Part shown: piece after piece, positions 1 to 9,470 of the stretch
How positions within the stretch are numbered: position 1 is the first letter of the stretch
Layout of the letters: every line of letters begins with the position of its first letter
DNA from: Acidimicrobiia bacterium
GTDB taxonomy: Bacteria; Actinomycetota; Acidimicrobiia; UBA5794; JAOTWH01
Assembly: GCA_029863035.1 (NCBI GenBank)
Contig: JAOTWH010000052.1
Span: forward strand, 1-12,385
Length of the DNA stretch: 12,385 nt
Direction: 5' to 3'
Translations under genes and position numbers: made by a program
The notes under the pieces: model-generated
The model's database searches: none
The model's input: only the letters and a program-made list of their open reading frames with translations
Told to the model about the DNA's origin: nothing

Positions 1-2
1 CG

Positions 3-1646
3 TTGGTGTTGTTGACGCTGCGGCTCGCAGAGCCAATCCCGGCCTGGCTCGCCATTGTCGGAGTCGCCCTTGCTCTGGTTGGGGCGACGGTGCTCGCAGT
101 TCGGTTGCCAATGGCCAGATCGATGAGCACGGGCTTCATCCCGGGTGCGATCATCGCCGGACTCGCTGTCGATACAACGGTGAAAAGTGTCTTCCGGTCC
201 TGGGATCTCGCCTGGCAGACCGATGTCATTTCTCTGCTCCTAGTGGCAGCCCTTGGCGGCGGCCTGGGTCTTGTCACGCTTGTCGCATCCCGTCAATCGC
301 ACTCATCGGCTGTTGCTCTCGGTGGCCTCATTCCGCCAGCGGGTTGGATCGCACTAGGCGCCTTCGCCATGCTTCATTTGCTCTTCCTGCACAACGTCGG
401 ATTCGTCTCTTCCCAGGCCGGGATCTCTTTTGCGGTCGCGGTCGCGGTGGTGTTAGTCGGCGACGTGGCGACCTTGTTGGTTATCGATCGCGTCGTCGCG
501 CACGGGCTTCCGAAGTCAGCCAAGCTGGTCGGCGGCCTGATGGCGGTTGCGCTCGCCTGGGCGCTGACAACAGGGATCGGAATCGGTGCGGCATTCGTGG
601 TGGTGGCGCTGCAGGTGCTCGCTGGCGGCGGCATCGCTGTCACGATCGGTGAGCGAGATTCGGCATCTCAGGCAGGTTCGCGACGAGCGATCGTTGCGAT
701 CGCGGGTGGCGGAGTTCTCTTCCTCGCACTCATCGGGGCGTGGCAGATCTATCTAGACCGCGAGGTGCGCTTGCCCCGCGAGGCGGTACCAGCCATCGCG
801 GCCGCGGTCGTCGTGGGTCTGGCACTTTCACAGCGACCGACTCGACAAGGCGGTCGGACGGTGGTCGTTGTGATGGCGAGCCTGGGGATAGCCGCGCTTG
901 CCGTAGTCGTTCCGATCGGGCTGTGGGTCTCGCAGCCATCAATGGAGTCCGCCGCCGTCGTCGACACCATTCGGATCGTCAACTACAACATCCGGGGATC
1001 GGTCGACATCGACGGCCAGGTCCGGCCCGACCTCATCGCGACCGAGATACTCACATCTGACCCTGATGTGGTTGTCCTGCAGGAAGTCGGTCGGGGTTGG
1101 CCGATTCACGCGTCAACCGACCTCCTCGCCTACCTCCAATGGGACCTGGGTATGGACTACGTATTCGAGAGTGCCGGTGACCAACAGTTCGGGTACGTCA
1201 TATTCTCTCGCTTGCCGATGGACGAGGTGGCGTCGGGTCGGTTACCGAAGGATGGCACTCAGGACCGCAGCTACATCCTGGTCACAGTGCACGCAGGTGG
1301 AGTAGATCTTTCGATCGCCGCCACTCATCTGCAGAGCCGATCGATTCCGCAGATCGCGGCCTTTATCGCTGCCGTCGCGGCCTCGCCCCAACTCGTGATA
1401 GCGGGCGACATGAACTTCGCACCGGATGACCCCCAAGTAGCACTGTTCGTCGAGGCAGGATTCACGGACGCAGTGGGCGCTACCGGCGAGCCGTGCCGGA
1501 CCACCTCGATGGAGCCAACCTCGGGGTGCGATCGACCCGACTGGGTTTTCGTGTCGCCCGGACTCACGGTCGAGCATCTTCGTATCGGCACCAGCGGTGC
1601 GTCCGACCACTTGGCTCAGCACGTAACGGTACGCGTCAGCAATTGA
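3..1646 (+). CDS. Polytopic membrane protein with C-terminal endonuclease/exonuclease/phosphatase domain (5' partial)
   Basis: The frame is open at the left edge, and the first in-window codon that could start it is a TTG at base 3, so the true start is probably upstream. Residues 1-310 of the visible part are hydrophobic blocks with short loops, about eight or nine likely membrane helices. The C-terminal part, about 322-547, is an EEP (DNase I-like) fold. Its metal and active-site motifs are in the expected order: YNI with N329, LQE ending at E361, THLQ at 441-444, GDMN at 468-471, a DWVF at 513-516 and a terminal SDH at 534-536. The catalytic set looks intact, so an active phosphoesterase is likely. 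The family includes nucleases, phosphoinositide phosphatases and sphingomyelinases, so the substrate cannot be named. The fusion suggests a membrane-tethered enzyme, perhaps acting on lipid or cell-surface phosphoesters (inference). It converges on gltD with 121 bases between them. Confidence 0.8.
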   Translation: MVLLTLRLAEPIPAWLAIVGVALALVGATVLAVRLPMARSMSTGFIPGAIIAGLAVDTTVKSVFRSWDLAWQTDVISLLLVAALGGGLGLVTLVASRQSHSSAVALGGLIPPAGWIALGAFAMLHLLFLHNVGFVSSQAGISFAVAVAVVLVGDVATLLVIDRVVAHGLPKSAKLVGGLMAVALAWALTTGIGIGAAFVVVALQVLAGGGIAVTIGERDSASQAGSRRAIVAIAGGGVLFLALIGAWQIYLDREVRLPREAVPAIAAAVVVGLALSQRPTRQGGRTVVVVMASLGIAALAVVVPIGLWVSQPSMESAAVVDTIRIVNYNIRGSVDIDGQVRPDLIATEILTSDPDVVVLQEVGRGWPIHASTDLLAYLQWDLGMDYVFESAGDQQFGYVIFSRLPMDEVASGRLPKDGTQDRSYILVTVHAGGVDLSIAATHLQSRSIPQIAAFIAAVAASPQLVIAGDMNFAPDDPQVALFVEAGFTDAVGATGEPCRTTSMEPTSGCDRPDWVFVSPGLTVEHLRIGTSGASDHLAQHVTVRVSN

Positions 1647-1767
1647 GCGTCGCCAGGTGATCGGGCAACGTCGGGAGACGCCTAATCGGGTCCCCGGCTG
1701 AGGTTGGGAGGTGTCGTCGTCAGGAAGGGGGAGCGAGCCAGACTCTGCTCGACCGTCGGTCGCGGGT

Positions 1768-3207
1768 CTATCGCGGCAGGTTGGTGGCGCCCATGAGGTG
1801 TTCGTCGACCGCTCGGGCAGCTTGGCGGCCTTCACGGATAGCCCATACGACTAGCGATTGTCCGCGACGCATGTCGCCGGCGGCGAACACCCCAGGGATG
1901 CTCGTGGCGTAGTCATCGGTGCTGGCGAGGACGTTTCCGAAGGGGTCTCGGTCGACGCCAAGTTTTTGGAGCATGCCTTGGTGCGTGGGGTGCACGAACC
2001 CGGCCGCGATCAGGACCAGATCGGCCGGAAGGCTGAACTCGGACTCCTCGATCTCGGACATCTCCCACCGGCCATCAACATTGGTCCACTCGACCATTAC
2101 GGCATGGAGCGTGTCGACCTTGCCGTCGGAACCGGAGAACGACTTTGTGAGCACCGACCAAAAGCGCTCACATCCCTCTTCGTGTGATGACGTCGTGCGC
2201 AGCTTGTCTGGCCATTCCGGCCATGTCAGCAATATGTCGGGATCCTCGGGGGGCATCGGCAGCAGCTCGAGTTGAGTCACCGACGCCGCGCCGTGGCGAT
2301 TGGCGGTGCCGACGCAGTCAGATCCGGTATCGCCACCGCCGATTATCACTACGTGCTTGTCCGATGCCGAGATCTCCGATTCATCATGGAGCGACTCACC
2401 ACTTACGCGGCGATTCTGTTGCTCGAGGAACGGAACGGCGAGCGAGATGCCCTGGAGGTCCCGTCCGGGTACTTCGACATCGCGCGGGTACTCGGATCCG
2501 CCTGCAAGGATCACGGCGTCGTAGTCCTCCACCAATCCTTCGATGGACACGTTGTAGCCGACGTGGCTGTTGACGAAGAAGGCCACGCCCTCGGCCTGCA
2601 TTTGCGCCATCCGGCGGTCGAGGACACCTTTTTGCATCTTGAAGTCGGGAATGCCGTATCGGAGCAGGCCGCCGATCTTGGAGTTCTTCTCGAACACCAT
2701 GACCCGGTGGCCGGCGCGCGCCAATTGCTGGGCTGCCGCCAAACCGGCGGGTCCGGAGCCCGCGATCGCGACACGTTTTCCCGTCCTCCTCTTGGGCATC
2801 TGGGGACGGATCCACCCTTCGTCCCAGGCCCGTTCGACGATGGCGTACTCGATCGACTTGATGGTGACAGGGGCGTCGTGCAGAGCAAGCGTGCACGCCT
2901 CCTCGCACGGCGCCGGGCAAACCCGGCCGGTGAACTCAGGAAAGTTGTTCGTCGAGTGCAGAACCTCGGATGCTCTCTTCCAGTCGTCGGTGTACACGAG
3001 GTCGTTGAAATCAGGGATGATGTTGTTGACGGGACATTCCGTATGACAGAAGGGGATGCCGCAGTCGATGCAACGAGCTCCCTGGTTCGCTACCTCTGTC
3101 GCCGTGAGCGGGATGGCGAACTCTCGGTAGTTCTTCGTCCGCTCCTCGACCGGCAGGTAGCGGCGATCCTCCCGGTCGAAGTCCTGGAATCCCGTCTTTG
3201 AGCCCAT
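1768..3207 (-). CDS. gltD: Glutamate synthase (NADPH) small subunit, GltD
   Basis: This 479-residue protein is the electron-input subunit of bacterial glutamate synthase. It oxidises NADPH on FAD and passes electrons through iron-sulfur clusters to the FMN of GltB in the cytoplasm. The N-terminal region has the expected cysteine pattern: C46, C49, C54 and C58, then C97, C101 and C105, the ligands of the low-potential 4Fe-4S clusters. An FAD-binding Rossmann motif, GSGPAG, lies at 150-155. A second nucleotide-binding motif, GGGDTGSD, for NADPH lies at about 290-297. The late FAD motif FAAGD is at 441-445. The length is normal for the family and there is no frameshift. Its ATG overlaps the gltB stop as TGATG with no clear Shine-Dalgarno of its own, so translation is probably coupled to gltB. 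Related FAD-NAD(P)H proteins exist, but the gltB neighbour and cysteine pattern make this assignment firm. Confidence 0.97.
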   Translation of the reverse strand: MGSKTGFQDFDREDRRYLPVEERTKNYREFAIPLTATEVANQGARCIDCGIPFCHTECPVNNIIPDFNDLVYTDDWKRASEVLHSTNNFPEFTGRVCPAPCEEACTLALHDAPVTIKSIEYAIVERAWDEGWIRPQMPKRRTGKRVAIAGSGPAGLAAAQQLARAGHRVMVFEKNSKIGGLLRYGIPDFKMQKGVLDRRMAQMQAEGVAFFVNSHVGYNVSIEGLVEDYDAVILAGGSEYPRDVEVPGRDLQGISLAVPFLEQQNRRVSGESLHDESEISASDKHVVIIGGGDTGSDCVGTANRHGAASVTQLELLPMPPEDPDILLTWPEWPDKLRTTSSHEEGCERFWSVLTKSFSGSDGKVDTLHAVMVEWTNVDGRWEMSEIEESEFSLPADLVLIAAGFVHPTHQGMLQKLGVDRDPFGNVLASTDDYATSIPGVFAAGDMRRGQSLVVWAIREGRQAARAVDEHLMGATNLPR

Positions 3208-6200
3208 CAGGCAGCGCCCGCTTGCGCGTCGCGAGCTTCGATGGCCCGCCGGTACTCAACAGGCACCACTTTGACGAACTTCGAGATATAGCGGTCGAAA
3301 TCGTCCCGGATCTCTTGGGCTCGTGAACTATCTACTGAATCGGCATGCTTCGAAATCAGGTGTAGCAGCCGCCAGGCATCGTGGGCCAGGGGGTCTGCCA
3401 AGAGATCTGCCCGGCTTGGCTTGTCGTTGCGGGAGATGGGATGACTCTTGGCATCGATCTGTTCGAGTTCCACCATCGACAGGTTGGCACGGCTGGCGAA
3501 GGTGCCGTCCTCGTCAAGTACGTACGCGATGCCTCCGCTCATTCCCGCCGCGAAGTTGAGGCCGGTATCTCCCAGCACGACGACGCATCCCCCCGTCATG
3601 TATTCACACCCATGGTCGCCGACGGCTTCGACCACGGCAATGGCGCCCGAGTTGCGCACGGCGAATCTCTCGCCGGCACCCCCGTTGAAGTAACACTCTC
3701 CGTCGATGGCGCCGTATAACGCCGTGTTTCCGATGATCACGTTGTCCTTCGGAACGAAAGTGCCTTCCGGCGACGCTTGAACGAGGAGTCTTCCACCGGA
3801 GAGCCCCTTGCCGACGTAGTCATTGGCGTCGCCTTCGAGATGAAGTGTCAAACCCTGGGCGGCCCATGCGCCGAAGCTCTGGCCGGCGGTTCCCTTCAAG
3901 TTGATCTGGATCGTGTCGTCGGGAAGGCCGGCATGCCCATATCTGCGTGCCATCTCGCCCGACAACATCGCGCCTACGGACCGATTGGCGTTGCGAATCG
4001 GTGTTTCGATGATCTTCGGTGTCTTGTGTTCGAGAGCCGGCATAGCTTGAGCGATGAGTTCGTTGTCCAGCGAGTCTTCCAAATGGTGGTTCTGTCGCTC
4101 GGAGTTGAAGGTGGCAACACCCTCGGCTGCCTCGGGCTTGTGCAGAACCCGGGTGAGGTCAATGCCTTCGGCCTTCCAATGATCGATGGCCTGGTTGGAT
4201 CGGATCCGATCGCTTTGGCCCACCATCTCGTTCCAGGTGCGGAATCCAAGTTGGGCCATGAGCTCTCGCACCTCTTCCGCAACGAACAGCATGAAATTCA
4301 CGACGTGTTCCGGCTTGCCGGGGAAGAGTTGTCGGAGCGTTGGATCTTGCGTCGCCACCCCGACCGGGCAGGTGTTCTGGTGGCACTTGCGGGTCATGAT
4401 GCACCCCTGGGCTATCAGAGCGGTCGTCGCGAAGCCAACTTCATCAGCGCCCAAGAGGGCGGCAGTAACAACGTCGGCGCCCGTTCGAATGCCCCCGTCG
4501 GCTTGAACCGCAATGCGGCCCCTCAGACCATTGGCAACCAATGTCTGGTGCGTCTCGGCCAATCCGATCTCCCAATGGGAGCCGGCGCGCATGATGGAGG
4601 TAACCGGACTCGCGCCGGTCCCGCCCTCCGTTCCTGAGATGAGCACGTGATCCGCATACGCCTTGGCGACGCCGGCGGCGATGGTGCCCACCCCTGCCTC
4701 CGAGACCAATTTGACGCTGACGCGAGCCTGAGGGTTGACGTTCTTGAGGTCGTGGATCAGCTGCTTGATGTCCTCGATCGAGTAAATGTCGTGATGCGGT
4801 GGAGGAGAGATCAGCCCGACACCCGGCGTCGAATGGCGAACGTTGGCGATGCGCTGATCAACCTTGTGGCCCGGCAGCTGGCCGCCTTCTCCCGGCTTGG
4901 CGCCCTGTGCGATCTTGATCTGGATGTCGTCTGCATTCACCAGGTATTCGGTTGTGACGCCGAAGCGCCCCGATGCGACCTGTTTGGTGGCCGATCGCAT
5001 GGAATCGCCGCTCTCGGTCGTGACGTATCGGGACGCTTCTTCGCCACCTTCGCCGGTATTGGACTTTCCGCCGATTCGGTTCATCGCGATCGCCAGGTTG
5101 GTATGTGCTTCGAATGAAATGGACCCAAACGACATGGCGCCAGTGGTGAATCGCTTGACGATGTCGCTTGCCGGCTCGACCTCCTCGAGCGGGATCTGGG
5201 TTCCTACATCGATATCGAATTCGAACAGTCCACGCAGATTCTTGAACTTGCTCGTTTGGTCGTTGACGGCTTGTGAGTATTCCTTGAACTTCTGGTAACT
5301 GCCGGACCGCACCGCGTGCTGCAGGGCGCCGATGGTCTCGGGATTCCAGACGTGCTCTTCACCGCGAATGCGGTAGGCCAGCTCACCGCCAACGTCGAGA
5401 CTGTGTCGGTATATATGGACGTCACCGTATGCGATGGCATGGCGAGCGACGGTCTCCTCGGCGATCTGGTCGAGGCCGATCCCCTCGATCAAGGATGCGG
5501 TTCCGGTGAAGTATTCGTCGATGAAGGCCGAGTCGAGGCCAACCGCGTCAAAGATCTGGGCACCGCAGTAAGACTGAAACGTGGAGATGCCCATCTTCGA
5601 CATGACCTTGAGCATGCCCTTGTAAATCGACTTGATGTAGCGCTCCTGCGCATCGGCCGGAGTCATCGACCCTTCCAAGTCGTTGGCCACTTCGGCAATG
5701 GTGTCGAGTGCCAGATAGGGGTTGATCGCCTCCGCTCCGTATCCGGCCAGTAGGCAGAAATCGTGGACTTGTCTGGCCTCGCCGGTCTCGATCACAAGGC
5801 CGGTACTGGTACGCAGCCCTTCACGGATGAGGTGATGGTGCACTGCGGCGGTAGCCAACAGGGCTGGGATCGCGATGTTGTCGGCGTCGATACGGCGGTC
5901 CGACAGAATTATGAGGTTGTAGCCCTGGCGTACCCGATCGGTCGCTCTGGCGCAGAGGGCCACCAACGCAGCGCGCATGCCCTCGGCGCCCTCCGAAGCG
6001 TCGTAACACATGGTGAGTCGCTTGGTGCGGAAGGCGTCCGTCACGTGGTTCTCGATGCGGCGGATGCGCTCGAGGTCGACATTGGTGAGGATCGGCTGTT
6101 CGACCTCCAGGCGCATATGTGTGCCACCTGTGTTGAGGTCGAGCAGGTTCGGTTTCGGACCGATGAGCGAAACCAGCGACATGACGAGCTCTTCTCGAAT

Positions 6201-7814
6201 CGGATCGATGGCAGGGTTGGTGACTTGAGCGAACGTCTGCTTGAAGTAGTCGTAGAGCATCTTCGGTCGATCGGACAGCACCGCCGGCGGCGTGTCGCGT
6301 CCCATGGCTCCAACGGGGTCCTGTCCGATTTCCACCATGTGCTTGAGGTAGAACTCGATGTCTTCGCGGGTGTAGCCGAAGGCTTGCTGTGCCGCCAGGA
6401 GCGTGTCGGCATCCGGCCCCATGGAAGCGACTTCTTCCGGCAGCTCGGTGAGGCGTATCTGGGAGTCATCGAGCCACTTCTGGTAAGGCTTTGCCGTGGC
6501 GAGCGTTGATTTGAGCTCTTCGTCCTCCACGATCCGCCCCTCTTCCAGATCGATGAGCAGCATCTTGCCTGGCTGAAGCCGCCATTTCTTGATGATGTTC
6601 TCCTCGGGAATGTCGAGAGTGCCCATCTCTGAGGCCATCACCACAAGGTCGTCGTCGGTCACGAAATACCGTGCCGGGCGCAGCCCATTCCGATCGAGGG
6701 TGGCGCCGATCTGTCGCCCATCGGTGAACGCCACGGCGGCGGGGCCGTCCCACGGCTCCATCAACGCGGCGTGATACTCATAGAACGAGCGGCGGTCCTT
6801 GTCCATGAGCGGGTTGCCCGCCCACGCCTCGGGGATCATCATCATCATGGCATGACCAAGCGAGTACCCGCCTGCCAAGAGCAACTCGAGGGCGTTGTCG
6901 AATGTGGCGGAGTCGGAGGCGCCGTCGCCGATCAGCGGCCAGAGCTTGTCGAGATCGTCACTAAGGATCTCCGATGACATCGTTGCGCGTCGCGCCGTCA
7001 TCCAGTTGATGTTGCCCTTGACGGTGTTGATCTCGCCGTTGTGGCACAGCAGCCGGAATGGTTGGGCCAGGCGCCAGCTTGGAGAGGTGTTGGTAGAGAA
7101 GCGCTGGTGGACCAGGGCGAGCGCCGACTCCATGGCGGGATCGGCCAGGTCCGGGTAATACACGGACAGGTTGGCGGCGAGCATCATCCCCTTGTAGGTG
7201 ATGGTGCGGCTCGACATGGACGAGATGTAGTAGCCGCCGCTCTCGAGAACTTGAGGCGTACGCTGAATGATCTGAATCTGGGCTTGTTTGCGGGCGACGA
7301 AGAGCTTCTGCTCGAGATGATCCTGATCGCGTATTTCGGGGCCGGCTCCGACGAACACCTGCCGGATGACAGGCTCAATCGCCTTGACGCCCTCGCTCAG
7401 GCAGGAAGGATCGACCGGAACGTCACGCCACCCAAGCAGCTGGAGTCCTTCCCGGATGATGATCTCCACCAGCGCGTTCTCACACACCACGCGGTGCACG
7501 TCGTCGCGAGGCAGGAAACACATTCCGACGCCGTACTGACCTTCCGGCGGTAGTTCGATGCCGAGAGCGGCGGCCTCTCGTCGAAAGAAGCCGTCCGGGA
7601 TTTGCAGCAACAATCCAGCACCGTCGCCTGCCAGCGGATCGGCTCCCACCGCTCCCCGGTGGGTGAGGTTGGTGAGCACCGTGAGTCCGTTGTCGATTAT
7701 CTTGCGACTCTTGCGTCCCTTGATGTCAGCGACGAAGCCGATCCCGCACGAGTCATGGTCGTGCGACCGGTCGTAGAGGCCCAAGCCTCGCTCCTCGTCC
7801 AGTGGGTCTCTCAA
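3207..7814 (-). CDS. gltB: Glutamate synthase (NADPH) large subunit, GltB
   Basis: This 1535-residue protein transfers the amide nitrogen of glutamine to 2-oxoglutarate, giving two glutamates, together with GltD; it is the second half of the GS-GOGAT route of ammonia assimilation. The class II glutaminase domain starts at C23 (in DSCGIG), so a 22-residue propeptide must be removed to expose the nucleophile. HRGA, GDGAG and HQRFSTNT, the usual glutaminase-domain signatures, follow. The central domain spans about 480-790. The FMN-binding synthase domain follows, with GAKPGEGG near 970 and the 3Fe-4S ligands C1138, C1144 and C1149 (C-x5-C-x4-C). The C-terminal glycine-rich beta-helix ends the protein. 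All domains are present in one frame at normal length. The start is TTG: no ATG or GTG lies in frame between the upstream in-frame TAG and C23, and GAGG sits five bases upstream. It is the first gene of the gltBD operon, divergent from lysA. Confidence 0.97.
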   Translation of the reverse strand: MRDPLDEERGLGLYDRSHDHDSCGIGFVADIKGRKSRKIIDNGLTVLTNLTHRGAVGADPLAGDGAGLLLQIPDGFFRREAAALGIELPPEGQYGVGMCFLPRDDVHRVVCENALVEIIIREGLQLLGWRDVPVDPSCLSEGVKAIEPVIRQVFVGAGPEIRDQDHLEQKLFVARKQAQIQIIQRTPQVLESGGYYISSMSSRTITYKGMMLAANLSVYYPDLADPAMESALALVHQRFSTNTSPSWRLAQPFRLLCHNGEINTVKGNINWMTARRATMSSEILSDDLDKLWPLIGDGASDSATFDNALELLLAGGYSLGHAMMMMIPEAWAGNPLMDKDRRSFYEYHAALMEPWDGPAAVAFTDGRQIGATLDRNGLRPARYFVTDDDLVVMASEMGTLDIPEENIIKKWRLQPGKMLLIDLEEGRIVEDEELKSTLATAKPYQKWLDDSQIRLTELPEEVASMGPDADTLLAAQQAFGYTREDIEFYLKHMVEIGQDPVGAMGRDTPPAVLSDRPKMLYDYFKQTFAQVTNPAIDPIREELVMSLVSLIGPKPNLLDLNTGGTHMRLEVEQPILTNVDLERIRRIENHVTDAFRTKRLTMCYDASEGAEGMRAALVALCARATDRVRQGYNLIILSDRRIDADNIAIPALLATAAVHHHLIREGLRTSTGLVIETGEARQVHDFCLLAGYGAEAINPYLALDTIAEVANDLEGSMTPADAQERYIKSIYKGMLKVMSKMGISTFQSYCGAQIFDAVGLDSAFIDEYFTGTASLIEGIGLDQIAEETVARHAIAYGDVHIYRHSLDVGGELAYRIRGEEHVWNPETIGALQHAVRSGSYQKFKEYSQAVNDQTSKFKNLRGLFEFDIDVGTQIPLEEVEPASDIVKRFTTGAMSFGSISFEAHTNLAIAMNRIGGKSNTGEGGEEASRYVTTESGDSMRSATKQVASGRFGVTTEYLVNADDIQIKIAQGAKPGEGGQLPGHKVDQRIANVRHSTPGVGLISPPPHHDIYSIEDIKQLIHDLKNVNPQARVSVKLVSEAGVGTIAAGVAKAYADHVLISGTEGGTGASPVTSIMRAGSHWEIGLAETHQTLVANGLRGRIAVQADGGIRTGADVVTAALLGADEVGFATTALIAQGCIMTRKCHQNTCPVGVATQDPTLRQLFPGKPEHVVNFMLFVAEEVRELMAQLGFRTWNEMVGQSDRIRSNQAIDHWKAEGIDLTRVLHKPEAAEGVATFNSERQNHHLEDSLDNELIAQAMPALEHKTPKIIETPIRNANRSVGAMLSGEMARRYGHAGLPDDTIQINLKGTAGQSFGAWAAQGLTLHLEGDANDYVGKGLSGGRLLVQASPEGTFVPKDNVIIGNTALYGAIDGECYFNGGAGERFAVRNSGAIAVVEAVGDHGCEYMTGGCVVVLGDTGLNFAAGMSGGIAYVLDEDGTFASRANLSMVELEQIDAKSHPISRNDKPSRADLLADPLAHDAWRLLHLISKHADSVDSSRAQEIRDDFDRYISKFVKVVPVEYRRAIEARDAQAGAA

Positions 7815-7825
7815 CTTCGCCTCAT
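7811..7825 (-). promoter_or_regulatory. gltB translation start region: SD, TTG start and overlapping micro-ORF
   Basis: Read on the minus strand, GAGG (7823-7820) precedes the TTG start (7814-7812) by five bases. The same GAGG lies inside a tiny ORF, ATG AGG CGA AGT TGA (7825-7811), whose stop overlaps the TTG as TTGA. The start choice is well supported because no other in-frame start exists ahead of the catalytic cysteine. Whether the four-codon ORF is translated is unknown; it may be chance. Confidence 0.6.
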
Positions 7826-8161
7826 GCTGAAGCCAGCATTGCGGACGGCGCTATGTGACGATGGGTTGTGCAAGAAACACTCTCCGTGTCCTTAGGAACC
7901 ATGCAGGATAGTTGGTGACGCCCTTGGGGGGCACAGAGATGTTTCTCAGGTCCAATGGGCTGGTGTGGTTGAACCGCTCCTACCAAACCGCCTTCGAACG
8001 GTCACGCCAACTACAACCGAATACGGTGCACAAGTAATCTCGGGCCCTGGGGCGGGAGACGGGAGGTGCAGCCGACCTCGCTGGTCGCGACGGCCTGGTG
8101 GTCGGCCTTGATCTCATCGATGTCTTCGGTCCGGACTCGATGTAGGAGACTGCTGAGAAAC
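7815..8161. other. Divergent gltB-lysA intergenic region
   Basis: These 347 bases separate the gltB start (minus) from the lysA start (plus) and must hold both promoters. I could not find a convincing -35/-10 pair for either. I looked for hallmarks of a lysine riboswitch, T-box and glutamine riboswitch and did not recognise any. GTGAC- and GAAAC-like pieces occur at 7855-7859 and 7874-7878, but with 14 bases between them rather than the six expected of a GlnR site. Visible structure: a small GC hairpin (GCCC 7920-7923 with GGGC 7929-7932), an inverted repeat GCCGACC/GGTCGGC (8071-8077 with 8100-8106), a hairpin next to the lysA ribosome-binding site (8115-8142), and a possible 32-residue ORF (7939-8037). 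Confidence 0.6.
8115..8142 (+). promoter_or_regulatory. Hairpin directly upstream of the lysA ribosome-binding site
   Basis: CATCGA (8115-8120) pairs with TCGATG (8137-8142). After a single bulged T at 8121, GTC (8122-8124) pairs with GAC (8134-8136). This gives nine base pairs around a nine-base loop. It ends one base before the AGGAG (8144-8148) that probably serves lysA. A second inverted repeat, GCCGACC/GGTCGGC with a 22-base spacer, lies just upstream at 8071-8106. Together they could form a structured 5' leader that sets access to the RBS. This is read from base pairing only; I recognise no known riboswitch class. Confidence 0.35.
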
Positions 8162-9436
8162 ATGGCTGGTCCTGTTCCCCTCTCGCTACTGCCCGACAAC
8201 TCGTCGGTGGACGAGGACGGCATGTTGAGCATTGGGGACGTGCCCGTCGACCTGCTTGCGGCGCAGTACGGCACTCCGCTGTTCATCTATGACGAGGAGC
8301 ACCTGCGGACCCGGTGCCGCCAGGCCGTCGAGGCGTTCGGTGAAGGTGTGGCCTATGCCACTAAGGCGTTCTTGTGTCGAGCCATGGCACGCGTTGCGTA
8401 CGAAGAAGGCATGCACCTTGATGTTGCCACTGGCGGCGAGTTGCGGGTGGCGCTGGCGGCCGGCGTGCCCGGCGACAAGCTGGTGATGCACGGCAACAAC
8501 AAGTCCGAGCTCGAATTGGCCATGGCGCTCGATGCCGGCGTCTGGCGCATTGTGGTCGATAGCTTCGACGAGCTCAAGCGAATCGAACGTCGGCATGCCG
8601 ATACCGGCCAGGTGGCGCCGGTCCTGTTGCGGGTGACCCCCGGTATCGAAGCCCACACCCACGAATACATCGCGACCGGGCAGGACGACTCAAAGTTCGG
8701 CTTCACTGTGTCCAGCGGTCTCGCCGGCCAGGCGGTCGATCGAGCGATGGCATCGCCGGCGATCCAGCTGTACGGCATACATGCCCACATCGGGTCCCAG
8801 GTCTTCCGGCTCGACTCGTTCCGCAAAGCCGCCCAAGCACTGGCCGAGTTCAGCAATCCGCTCGACCTACCCGAGCTGTCCGTTGGTGGCGGACTCGGAG
8901 TTGCCTACGTCACCGGCGAGGAGACGCTTCCCATTCTCGCCTGGGGAGAGATCGTGCTCGAGGCCTGCCGGGACGCCGGTGTGACTGCCCGGGTGACCGC
9001 CGAACCGGGTCGTTCCATCGTTGCCGCTGCTGCCATCACGCTGTACCGAGTTGGCACGGTGAAAGAGCTGGGTGGCATCCGTACGTATGTGGCCGTCGAC
9101 GGGGGGATGAGCGATAATCCGCGTCCGGTGCTCTACGGCAGTGGATACGAGACGTTCCTGCCCCGGTCCACCGACGCGGCACGCGAGTTGGAGGTTCGGG
9201 TCGTCGGCAAGCATTGCGAGTCCGGCGACATATTGGTGCGCGACGCAAGCGTCCCTGACGACATCGCGGTGGGTGACCTGCTGGCTACGCCCGTGACGGG
9301 AGCGTATGGCCATTCGATGGGTTCGAACTACAACAAGGTCCTGCGGCCAGCAGTGGTGTTCGTGCGAGATGGCGACGCCCGCCAAGTGGTCCGGCGCGAG
9401 ACCTACGACGACCTGTTGGTCACAGACGTCGGCTAG
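8162..9436 (+). CDS. lysA: Diaminopimelate decarboxylase, LysA
   Basis: This PLP-dependent fold III enzyme decarboxylates meso-diaminopimelate to L-lysine, the last step of the DAP pathway, in the cytoplasm. At 424 residues it has the family's normal length. Visible landmarks are the Schiff-base lysine K68 in YATKAF, the HIGSQ motif with H209, the phosphate-binding GGGLG at 242-246, EPGR at 281-284, the CESGD motif with active-site C352 at 352-356, and GAYGHSM around Y382 near the C-terminus. The frame is open back to a GTG at 8066, but the extra 32 residues look unlike the family. I chose the ATG at 8162, where similarity to family N-termini begins. AGGAG at 8144-8148 is 13 bases upstream, a rather long spacing. 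The gene stands alone, without the argS or homoserine/threonine genes often found beside lysA in actinobacteria. It is convergent with the MFS gene, 34 bases apart, with no clear terminator between them. Confidence 0.95.
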   Translation: MAGPVPLSLLPDNSSVDEDGMLSIGDVPVDLLAAQYGTPLFIYDEEHLRTRCRQAVEAFGEGVAYATKAFLCRAMARVAYEEGMHLDVATGGELRVALAAGVPGDKLVMHGNNKSELELAMALDAGVWRIVVDSFDELKRIERRHADTGQVAPVLLRVTPGIEAHTHEYIATGQDDSKFGFTVSSGLAGQAVDRAMASPAIQLYGIHAHIGSQVFRLDSFRKAAQALAEFSNPLDLPELSVGGGLGVAYVTGEETLPILAWGEIVLEACRDAGVTARVTAEPGRSIVAAAAITLYRVGTVKELGGIRTYVAVDGGMSDNPRPVLYGSGYETFLPRSTDAARELEVRVVGKHCESGDILVRDASVPDDIAVGDLLATPVTGAYGHSMGSNYNKVLRPAVVFVRDGDARQVVRRETYDDLLVTDVG

Positions 9437-9470
9437 CTACGTCAGGCAGCGGCTCGGCCAAGGGCACGCG

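Noticed and set aside
1647..1767. Terminator between the EEP gene and gltD (CGACC-GTC-GGTCG at 1750-1762; GCGTC/GACGC at 1647-1681)
   Set aside because: One stem is short with a three-base loop, the other has a 25-base loop, and neither is followed by a T-tract.
2272..6509. Long plus-strand open frames opposite gltD and gltB (for example 2272-3201, 3777-4637, 5763-6509)
   Set aside because: They are antisense to two full-length, well-conserved enzymes; such mirror frames arise from GC-rich codon structure. Their translations show no recognisable family.
7855..7878. GlnR-like site upstream of gltB (GTGAC and GAAAC)
   Set aside because: The half-sites are separated by 14 bases instead of six, and no second pair is seen.
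7966..7988. tRNA-like 3' end (GGTTGAACC followed by TACCA)
   Set aside because: The T-loop lacks the TTCRANY pattern, and no acceptor, D or anticodon arms can be drawn upstream.
7861..8161. Known riboswitch or T-box ahead of gltB or lysA
   Set aside because: No lysine-riboswitch, glutamine-riboswitch or T-box conserved core could be recognised by eye. A covariance-model search would be decisive.
8066..8161. N-terminal extension of lysA from GTG at 8066
   Set aside because: The extra 32 residues do not resemble DAP decarboxylase N-termini and overlap the leader inverted repeats; the ATG at 8162 gives the family's normal length.
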